NCBI GenBank assembly: GCA_947458985.1 | Contig: CANHBA010000060.1 | Span: forward strand, 1-11,580 | Direction of reading: 5' to 3' | Length of the DNA: 11,580 nucleotides | From: Flavobacteriales bacterium | Lineage (GTDB): Bacteria; Bacteroidota; Bacteroidia; Flavobacteriales_D; Crocinitomicaceae | Shown here: in pieces, positions 6,157 through 11,580 of the stretch | Layout: each line of letters begins with the position of its first letter | Position numbering within the stretch: the first letter of the stretch is position 1 | Notes under the pieces: generated by a model | What the model was told of the DNA's origin: nothing | The model's input: the letters and a program-made list of their open reading frames with translations, nothing else | Databases searched by the model: none | Position numbers and translations under genes: made by a program

Positions 6157-7878
6157 ATGAATCAAACTTGGAAACTCCGGGTTCAAGAACCTGTATCTGC
6201 TGTTTTAGCACTCGCCGAAGAACTCAAAATTCCACATTTTGCCGCGCAACTACTTTTGCAAAAAGGCATCAGTAACCGCGCCGAAGCCGTGCAGTTCTTT
6301 AAGCCACAACAGCACGCATTGCACGACCCATTTTTAATGCGCAACATGAGTTCGGCAGTGCTTCGGCTAGCCCAAGCCATCACTACGCAAGAGAAGGTGC
6401 TCTTGTACGGCGATTACGACGTCGACGGCACAACTGCAGTGGCGCTCATGGCTGAACAGTTGCAGCTGCTTGGCTTGTCTTGCGCGTATTACATCCCTGA
6501 TCGCTATAAAGAAGGTTACGGCGTTAGTGAGGCCGGCATAGATTTCACTATTCAAGAGGGTTTTCAGCTACTCATTACACTAGATTGCGGTATCAAGGCG
6601 CATGCAACTTTAGCTCGGGCCAAAGCAGCAGGTATCGATATCATTGTTTGTGACCACCACCAACCCGACACCACTTTACCTCCGGCAATAGTCCTCAATC
6701 CGAAACAACCCAACTGCGCTTATCCCTATAAGGAATTGTCGGGTTGCGGAGTTGCTTTTAAGCTTTTGCAGGCGCTATATATTCACCTCAAAAACGATTT
6801 AGAACCGCTCTATAAAAGTCTAGATCTTGTAGCGCTGTCAATCGGGGCCGATATCGTAGAACTTCTCGACGAAAACCGTACGCTTTGCGCTAAAGGACTA
6901 TTGCAACTCAACGCAGCGCCTAGGCCTGCCTTTTTGGCTATTTTAGACCTTGCTGCCAAAGCGCTCCCGCTTTCACTCCGAGACCTCGTCTTTATTTTGG
7001 CGCCGCGCATTAATGCCGCCGGCCGAATTGCATCTGGAAAGCGCGCCGTAGACTGGATGCTCAGTAGTGACCAACAAGAAATCGACGACCTAGCAACTGC
7101 CATCAACAACGACAACACCACACGCCGTTCCCTTGACCAAGAAATAACCGCACAAGCCCTCGATCAAATTGCGGCAGATCATTCCTTTGCCTCTAAGCTA
7201 TCTACAATCGTTTTTCAGCCCGACTGGCACAAAGGCGTTGTCGGAATCGTCGCTTCACGGCTCATAGAAACGCATTTCAGGCCCACAATCGTGCTCACTG
7301 AGTCCTATGGTGTCTTAACGGGTTCGGCGCGCTGTATGGCGCCCTTACACCTATATGAACTCCTCGAAGCGTGTCAAGCGCAGCTCATTCAATTTGGCGG
7401 CCACCAATTTGCAGCTGGCCTCACCTTATTACCCGATCAATTGCCAGCTTTTATAGCTGCATTCGAAGCTGCAGTTGCAGCCGCATTGGGCGCAGAGCAA
7501 TTGCAGCGTCAGATAAACATTGACACCACAATTCAATTCAAAGAACTCGGCTCAAACCCTCAGGTTCACTTTCCGCGTATACTTCAAATTCTAGATGCCT
7601 TTGAACCTTGCGGGCCTGGCAACATGCCTCCTGTGTTTTTAGCTACCAATTGTATGGTCGTTGAATACAAAGTCTTAAAGGGGACCCATCTCAAACTCAA
7701 ACTGATTCAAGAGGACTCCAAAGTTGTGATAGAAGCAATTGGCTTTAAGCTTGCCGCATTTGAAAAAGAATTAGCTGCTGGGGTTTTTGTAGATATTGTT
7801 TTTCAGATGACGGCAAATACCTACAATAACCGGACAACACTTCAACTCAATCTTCAAGATTTGTGCATGAGCGCCTAA
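6157..7878 (+). CDS. recJ: Single-stranded-DNA-specific exonuclease RecJ
   Basis: A 5'-3' single-strand DNA exonuclease of the DHH phosphoesterase superfamily, used in recombination, mismatch and gap repair. At 573 residues it is full length for RecJ. The Mn-binding motifs appear in order: GDYDVDG at 85-91 (D86, D88, D90), D143 in LDCG, the DHH triad at 166-168, and D232 in SIGADIVEL. The DHHA1 domain follows with INAAGRI (285-291), VVGIVASRLIE (361-371), TGSAR (388-392) and FGGHQFAAG (413-421). Residues about 450-573 form the C-terminal OB-type DNA-binding region, including FEPCGPGN (482-489). All catalytic residues are intact. It follows pyk by 38 bases and precedes ribE by 19 bases on the same strand. 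Confidence 0.96.
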   Translation: MNQTWKLRVQEPVSAVLALAEELKIPHFAAQLLLQKGISNRAEAVQFFKPQQHALHDPFLMRNMSSAVLRLAQAITTQEKVLLYGDYDVDGTTAVALMAEQLQLLGLSCAYYIPDRYKEGYGVSEAGIDFTIQEGFQLLITLDCGIKAHATLARAKAAGIDIIVCDHHQPDTTLPPAIVLNPKQPNCAYPYKELSGCGVAFKLLQALYIHLKNDLEPLYKSLDLVALSIGADIVELLDENRTLCAKGLLQLNAAPRPAFLAILDLAAKALPLSLRDLVFILAPRINAAGRIASGKRAVDWMLSSDQQEIDDLATAINNDNTTRRSLDQEITAQALDQIAADHSFASKLSTIVFQPDWHKGVVGIVASRLIETHFRPTIVLTESYGVLTGSARCMAPLHLYELLEACQAQLIQFGGHQFAAGLTLLPDQLPAFIAAFEAAVAAALGAEQLQRQINIDTTIQFKELGSNPQVHFPRILQILDAFEPCGPGNMPPVFLATNCMVVEYKVLKGTHLKLKLIQEDSKVVIEAIGFKLAAFEKELAAGVFVDIVFQMTANTYNNRTTLQLNLQDLCMSA

Positions 7879-7893
7879 GTTTGTGTAAGTTTG
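7860..7893 (+). promoter_or_regulatory. Promoter of ribE with tandem -7 boxes
   Basis: TAAGTTTG occurs twice with a 10-base period, at 7876-7883 (overlapping the recJ stop codon) and at 7886-7893. The second is 4 bases before the ribE ATG. TTTG at 7860-7863 lies 22 bases upstream of the second box as a possible -33 element. No FMN riboswitch could fit in the 19-base gap. Confidence 0.45.
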
Positions 7894-7897
7894 CATT

Positions 7898-8485
7898 ATG
7901 TTTACAGGAATAATTGAAGAAGTTGGAGTAGTAACCTCTATTCAAAAAGAGGCTGGAAATATCCATTTTACCATTTCCTCTGCCTTATCTGCAGGTTTTA
8001 AAATTGACCAAAGTGTAGCCCACAATGGTTGTTGTTTAACAGTTGTTGCTCAAAACGAAAAAGAACATGTCGTTACGGCTATACAAGAGACACTACTCAA
8101 AACCAATTTAGGCACCTGGCAGGTAGGCAGCAAAATCAACATAGAGCGCTGTATGCAGCTTGGCGGCCGACTAGACGGCCACATGGTTCAGGGCCACGTC
8201 GATTGCGTGGGGTCTTGTACTGAAGTACTTGATGAAAACGGCTCTTGGCGCTTTACTTTTGAGCATCCTGAATCTTTTGTTACCGTAGAAAAGGGCTCCA
8301 TTACCGTTAACGGCACCAGCCTAACAGTTGTAGATGCTCAAAAAGGCCGCTTCTCAGTATGTATTATACCTTACACCTATGAGCACACCAACTTCAAGCA
8401 AATTGAAGCAGGTACGCAGGTGAATCTTGAATTTGACATCATTGGCAAATATGTGGCACGCTACTTAGGTTTACAACAAGCCTAA
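7898..8485 (+). CDS. ribE: Riboflavin synthase, alpha chain
   Basis: Catalyses the dismutation of two 6,7-dimethyl-8-ribityllumazine molecules to riboflavin and a pyrimidinedione, the last step of riboflavin synthesis. The 195-residue length is usual. The protein opens with the diagnostic MFTGIIEEVG and has two repeated lumazine-binding domains: residues 1 to about 88, with NGCCLTVV at 43-50, and about 98 to 190, with GSITVNGTSLTVV at 133-145. The linker GGRLDGHMVQGHVD (89-102) is strongly conserved in the family. The protein acts in the cytoplasm as a homotrimer. No other rib gene is in the window, so in this genome at least part of the pathway is encoded elsewhere. A strong terminator follows 17 bases after the stop. 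Confidence 0.97.
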   Translation: MFTGIIEEVGVVTSIQKEAGNIHFTISSALSAGFKIDQSVAHNGCCLTVVAQNEKEHVVTAIQETLLKTNLGTWQVGSKINIERCMQLGGRLDGHMVQGHVDCVGSCTEVLDENGSWRFTFEHPESFVTVEKGSITVNGTSLTVVDAQKGRFSVCIIPYTYEHTNFKQIEAGTQVNLEFDIIGKYVARYLGLQQA

Positions 8486-8502
8486 GTAAAAATAGAATAC
8501 AA

Positions 8503-8533
8503 AAAAAGGGCGGCCCGCAGGGCCGCCCTTTTT
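8503..8533. terminator. Bidirectional intrinsic terminator between ribE and the TPR gene
   Basis: A perfect 14-bp inverted repeat (8503-8516 with 8520-8533) has a 9-bp G/C core, a GCA loop, an A-run on the left and a T-run on the right. It reads as a terminator on both strands and separates the convergent ribE and TPR genes, serving both. Confidence 0.93.
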
Positions 8534-8550
8534 GTTAAGCGTTATATTTC

Positions 8551-10224
8551 TTAGTTGCGAACTGGCGCAGCTGGTTTTGGTGTTGTTCCTGGCGTTGTTG
8601 TAGGTGCAGGCGCAGGATCTTTGATACCTAATGCTTTTTTAGCTACCGCATCATTAGGTTCAATTTGAAGAATTTGTTCGAAATAGGATTTCGCTTTTTC
8701 GAGGTCCTTGTTGGCAGATTTAGAATAATAATCGGCAACATAGCGCAAAGACTCTAATACAAACGCTTTTTTAGATGGCTGTGTACGGTCCTCGGGTTTC
8801 ACGATTTCAGTCACTTTCAAGTAGAAAGGAAAAGCCATCCATTTTTCGTTATTTGTATCCATTTTGTAGTTAGAACGACCGCGATAGATATAACCTGGCA
8901 CATAAGTAGAATCGTTTTGAATCACTAATGTGAAGATGCTATCTGCCGATTTGTAGTCGCTGCGACCAAAATAATAAGCTTTACCGAGTTCGTATAGCTC
9001 CGGAGCCAAAAGTTTGCCATTCTTTTGACGGCGGGTCTCATATGCGCTGATTAATTTATCATACATTTTGTTCTTAGTATACAATTTGAGCAGGTCATTA
9101 GACAACTCTTTGTAACCAATTTCGTTCATGGCTGCAGCTTTCTCAAATGCGATGATTGCCAAGCTATCTTGTGCTTTCTTTTGATGGATAGTACCTCTAA
9201 CTTTGAAATCTTGGTAGTTGATTTTGTCTTGCGGAACCATAGCAAAAAAGCGGTCAGATGCAGCCAGAGCTTTGTCTAGGTTAAGGCTATCTGTAGCGCA
9301 ATTTGCATAGGCAAAAGTATAAAAACGTTGAATGAAGAAGTTATTCATGTTGTTAGCTACTAATAAGTCGAGTTGAGGAATCATCACGCACCATTGTGAG
9401 GCGCCGTAAAGTGCGTTCACGTAGCGGTATCTTGATTCGATATTATTGTTGAGCTCGAGGTATTTTAGCCAGTTCTCTATTGCTTTGTCGTTTTTTCCAA
9501 ACATCATGAAGAGCTCAGCGTTCAGGCGGTAAGCAGGAGCATAGGTAGGGTCAATAGCCTTGGCCTCGTTGTACATTTTGTTGGCTTCTTGTTCGTTGCG
9601 CGCACGTTGGTAAATAAGTGCTTTGCGCACAATACCACGTGGAGATTTCGGATTGATGACCAATACTTGGTTGTAAGCTTTCAATGCCTCAGATGCGTCA
9701 GAAGAATTACGTGCATAAAGTGCATCGCCTTTTAGCAAATAGTTGTCTTCGTTGGTAGGATCTTTCAAGATCGCTTCTTCAAGAAGAATGAGTGCTTCGT
9801 CTAGGTTTTTAGTTGGAGCCTCAATATAGATTTCAGCAATACCACGAATTACTTCTGCTTTTTTGAGTTTGTCTTTTTTGGTCAACAAAAGCGCTTTGGT
9901 AAATTCGGCTTTGGCTTCGGTTGGTTTACCCTCTAACCAAAGTACACGTCCGTAGCCAACGAGTGGCATAGCGCGGAGTTTATCCACTTCATAGCCTTTT
10001 TTCCACATCATTTTTGCGGAATCAACTTCTTCCATTTCAAAGTAGCAATCGCCGTAGTAAAAATAGTTCTCACCATTGATAGGATCGCCTGCAACTAACT
10101 TTTTGAAGTCGTTGAGCGCTTCACGGTAACGTTCGTTTTCTGTTTTTGCGTTGGCAACTTGTAAACTCTGAGCGTAGTTGAGCCCAGAAATCAGAAGCGT
10201 ACTGAAGAGTAAGATGCGTTTCAT
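8551..10224 (-). CDS. Exported tetratricopeptide repeat (TPR) protein
   Basis: A 557-residue protein. Residues 1-18 form a signal peptide with likely cleavage at NYA-QSLQ, so it should act in the periplasm or at the envelope. The body is almost wholly helical TPR-like units, for example ENYFYYGDCYFEMEEVDSAK (residues 52-71), the unit around EALILLEEAILKDPTNEDNY and the unit around EQEANKMYNEAKAIDPTYAPAY; a late unit ends in FEQILQIEPND. About the last 22 residues are a Pro/Thr/Ala-rich, probably disordered tail. TPR proteins act as scaffolds for protein partners; the partner here is not known. It is the last gene of the minus-strand TonB / PstS-like cluster, but the 87-base gap upstream holds a full promoter, so it can also be expressed on its own. 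I recall this order as common in Flavobacteriia. Confidence 0.9.
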   Translation of the reverse strand: MKRILLFSTLLISGLNYAQSLQVANAKTENERYREALNDFKKLVAGDPINGENYFYYGDCYFEMEEVDSAKMMWKKGYEVDKLRAMPLVGYGRVLWLEGKPTEAKAEFTKALLLTKKDKLKKAEVIRGIAEIYIEAPTKNLDEALILLEEAILKDPTNEDNYLLKGDALYARNSSDASEALKAYNQVLVINPKSPRGIVRKALIYQRARNEQEANKMYNEAKAIDPTYAPAYRLNAELFMMFGKNDKAIENWLKYLELNNNIESRYRYVNALYGASQWCVMIPQLDLLVANNMNNFFIQRFYTFAYANCATDSLNLDKALAASDRFFAMVPQDKINYQDFKVRGTIHQKKAQDSLAIIAFEKAAAMNEIGYKELSNDLLKLYTKNKMYDKLISAYETRRQKNGKLLAPELYELGKAYYFGRSDYKSADSIFTLVIQNDSTYVPGYIYRGRSNYKMDTNNEKWMAFPFYLKVTEIVKPEDRTQPSKKAFVLESLRYVADYYSKSANKDLEKAKSYFEQILQIEPNDAVAKKALGIKDPAPAPTTTPGTTPKPAAPVRN

Positions 10225-10252
10225 GTCTGTTTAATTTAACTTAAATTCCGGC

Positions 10253-10281
10253 CAAAAATAGCCTAGTTTTTTGGGATACAA
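10253..10281 (-). promoter_or_regulatory. Promoter of the TPR gene
   Basis: On the minus strand TTG (10281-10279), an 18-base spacer and TATTTTTG (10260-10253) make a clean TTG-N18-TAnnTTTG promoter. It leaves 28 bases to the ATG at 10224, so this gene should have a real 5' leader, unlike several others in the window. Confidence 0.6.
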
Positions 10282-10311
10282 AAATTGTGCCCCTTATTAT
10301 TTTTTACAAAA

Positions 10312-11229
10312 TTATTGCAAAACGAGTCTGACAGGGGTGAGGGCAGGCACTAAACCTGACTTTTGAATGATCAACTGACCTTTGTCGTCTTTTTTCATGA
10401 ATAAAACAAAACCGGTGTGGAGGCCAGACCTTCGGCCTTTATTAATGACCCAGATGTCTCGAATGAGTGGATATTCTTTGGTGTAAATAAAACCAGCATA
10501 TGGTTTGCAGGCATCGGCCGCATTAGTTGTGTATACTGATGCAACTTTGAGCCCTTCCATGAACTCCATTGAGGTGGGGTCGTCCTGATCGGATATCCAA
10601 TTGAGGCCGATGATGCCAATTGCGTTTGGATGCGTTTTAACATAATTTATGACTTCTTCATTGGATTGAAGTGCCGATACACCGTTGCCTAATTTTTCAA
10701 CTTGAAGCATATTGGTCATGAAGTTGAAATTGGCTGAGCCATTTTGATCAAATACAACTTGGTATTGGGCTTTTTTGGAGAGAGTAGCTGTATTATTGGA
10801 ATAGTTTTGCGTCAAAAGTTTTTTAATTTGCCCAACGCTTAATACCGAATCCTTATTGCTTGGGTGCATGATGATTACAATAGCGTCTGTGGCAATTTTA
10901 TCGCTGCGGTAGGATACATTTTTGCTTTTGAGGTATTCTTTCTCTTTGTCGTTGAAGTTGCGCGAAACCACAATTGTTTTGGTCTTGTTGGCGTAAAATG
11001 CATCGATGATGTTATTTTCAGCGCCGTAGGTGGCTGTTACTTTGGCTTTCGGGTACTGACTTTCGAAAGTAGCAATTGATGTGCTGAACAAAGGCTTAAA
11101 GGATTCTTCCACATAAATGTGGGCTTTGCCACGGCCGTGCGCGTCTTTTTGATAAACAAATGGGTTGTTGTTGCTGTCGCAAGCACTGAAGAGCAGTGCA
11201 AAAAAGAGAAGGAGTCCGCTTGTTTTCAT
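10312..11229 (-). CDS. PstS-like substrate-binding lipoprotein (phosphate-type periplasmic binding fold)
   Basis: The product is 305 residues from ATG 11229. Residues 1-17 are a lipoprotein signal peptide with lipobox FSAC and C17 as the lipidated residue. The rest fits the PstS-like type II periplasmic binding fold: GKAHIYVEESFKPLF (34-48), VVSRNFNDKEKEYL (87-100), ATDAIVIIMHP (113-123), SVGQIKKLLT (131-140) and NAIGIIGLNWIS (202-213). No pstC, pstA or pstB is next to it; instead it lies between a small membrane protein and a TPR protein behind tonB, so ordinary Pst phosphate import is doubtful. Ligand is unknown. The ATG overlaps the upstream stop by one base (TGATG); a GTG one codon earlier is less likely. 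It is probably coupled to the upstream gene. Confidence 0.87.
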   Translation of the reverse strand: MKTSGLLLFFALLFSACDSNNNPFVYQKDAHGRGKAHIYVEESFKPLFSTSIATFESQYPKAKVTATYGAENNIIDAFYANKTKTIVVSRNFNDKEKEYLKSKNVSYRSDKIATDAIVIIMHPSNKDSVLSVGQIKKLLTQNYSNNTATLSKKAQYQVVFDQNGSANFNFMTNMLQVEKLGNGVSALQSNEEVINYVKTHPNAIGIIGLNWISDQDDPTSMEFMEGLKVASVYTTNAADACKPYAGFIYTKEYPLIRDIWVINKGRRSGLHTGFVLFMKKDDKGQLIIQKSGLVPALTPVRLVLQ

Positions 11230-11420
11230 CACTTATGATTGATTTTAAAACCATTATAAACTCGCCAGCCTCTAAAAGCACCATAGCCAATAAATACCAC
11301 GACTAACACATTTTTGCGCCATGGTTCCATCGCGATGAGGTCGGTGGTGAGCAGCACAATTGCAAAGCAAAGGCAAAGCACCACAACCAATAAACCTAGA
11401 GAGAGCTGAACGTATTTCAT
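11229..11420 (-). CDS. Small two-helix membrane protein of the TonB cluster
   Basis: A 63-residue protein with two hydrophobic segments, about residues 5-26 and 37-48, joined by a short polar stretch (MEPWRKN, 31-37). The C-terminal end GYGAFRGWRVYNG (45-57) resembles a conserved ending I recall in small proteins next to ExbD/TonB and PstS-like genes in Bacteroidota. It is probably an inner-membrane protein. No function is known. Its stop overlaps the start of the PstS-like gene by one base, so the pair is likely coupled. The 58-base gap to tonB contains a terminator, and no convincing TAnnTTTG box precedes this gene, so expression probably depends on read-through. Confidence 0.75.
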   Translation of the reverse strand: MKYVQLSLGLLVVVLCLCFAIVLLTTDLIAMEPWRKNVLVVVFIGYGAFRGWRVYNGFKINHK

Positions 11421-11431
11421 ATTTTTTAGGG

Positions 11432-11460
11432 AAAAAAAATCCCCATCGAGATGGGGATTT
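11432..11460 (-). terminator. Intrinsic terminator after tonB
   Basis: On the minus strand the 10-bp stem AAATCCCCAT / ATGGGGATTT (11460-11451 with 11446-11437) has a 4-base CTCG loop and runs into eight T (11439-11432). The plus strand lacks a matching T-run, so it acts in the minus direction only. It lies within the 58 bases between the tonB stop and the next gene. Confidence 0.88.
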
Positions 11461-11478
11461 AGTAATTGTTGAGTTGGA

Positions 11479-11580
11479 CTATTGGGTGTCGTAGATAATT
11501 GGAACGCGTACCCAGAGTCTTACCGGACGACCTGCATTTTTAGCAGGAGTCCAATTTGGCATTTTGTTAATGATATTAAG
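11479..11580 (-). CDS. Energy transducer TonB, C-terminal end (partial, N-terminus outside window)
   Basis: The last 33 codons of a minus-strand gene are present, ending in TAG at 11481-11479. The visible residues include INKMPNWTPAKNAGRPVRLW and VRVPIIYD, the classic C-terminal TonB domain of Bacteroidota, in which the W-x-PA-x-x-x-G-x-P-V motif precedes the last beta strand. This domain contacts the TonB box of outer-membrane receptors and passes on proton-motive force from ExbB/ExbD. The rest of the protein, including the membrane anchor, lies beyond the window. ExbB/ExbD genes would be expected further upstream, but this cannot be seen. Confidence 0.93.
   Translation of the reverse strand, partial: LNIINKMPNWTPAKNAGRPVRLWVRVPIIYDTQ

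Noticed and set aside
6810..7121. Minus-strand ORF of 103 codons inside recJ
   Set aside because: Low-complexity Ser/Arg/Ala composition typical of an antisense shadow of a real gene.
7879..7897. FMN riboswitch upstream of ribE
   Set aside because: The gap to recJ is only 19 bases and no RFN element pattern is visible in the end of recJ.
10307..10314. Second TAATTTTG box upstream of the TPR gene
   Set aside because: It overlaps the stop codon of the PstS-like gene and has no TTG at the right distance; the box at 10253-10260 is much better supported.
11230..11232. GTG start at 11232 for the PstS-like gene
   Set aside because: The next codon is ATG, overlapping the upstream stop in a typical TGATG coupling.

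Overview
The window looks like chromosomal DNA of a Bacteroidota bacterium, most probably of the class Flavobacteriia. The evidence is the gene content (a DUF5916/CBM9-like outer-membrane-type protein, an IPExxxVDY-family gene directly upstream of pyruvate kinase, a TonB / small membrane protein / PstS-like lipoprotein / TPR cluster) and repeated TAnnTTTG promoter elements, the -7 box of the Bacteroidota primary sigma factor. Genus cannot be read from the sequence. No RNA gene, insertion sequence, integrase, CRISPR array or prophage is visible. Coding density is very high and the longest gap between genes is about 120 bases.

Layout. 1-2056 (minus): a DUF5916 protein with a CBM9-like N-terminus, open at the window edge. 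2072-2761 (minus): a membrane-anchored DUF5715 / M15-peptidase-like protein reading towards the DUF5916 gene. 2819-3450 (plus): a DUF493 protein and a small membrane protein with a C-terminal Ig-like domain, coupled by a TAATG overlap. They diverge from the DUF5715 gene over 57 bases. 3447-4148 (minus): an OmpA-like beta-barrel protein whose stop overlaps the convergent neighbour by 4 bases. 4270-8485 (plus): an IPExxxVDY-type protein, pyruvate kinase (pyk), the single-strand exonuclease RecJ and riboflavin synthase (ribE), closed by a strong symmetric terminator at 8503-8533. 8551-11580 (minus): a TPR protein, a PstS-like lipoprotein, a two-helix small membrane protein and the last 33 codons of a TonB. 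A terminator lies just after tonB.

Functionally this is mostly core metabolism (glycolysis, riboflavin), DNA repair and envelope functions. The TonB cluster probably supports energised outer-membrane transport, and the PstS-like and TPR proteins are accessory members of unproven role.

The most striking signal is regulatory. At six start codons a TAnnTTTG box (one with a mismatch) ends only 3-6 bases before the initiation codon, which would put the transcription start at or beside the ATG and predicts leaderless or nearly leaderless mRNAs. The same boxes decide several start codons. I found no convincing new multi-gene defence or mobile system. The remaining findings are small oddities in otherwise ordinary genes.
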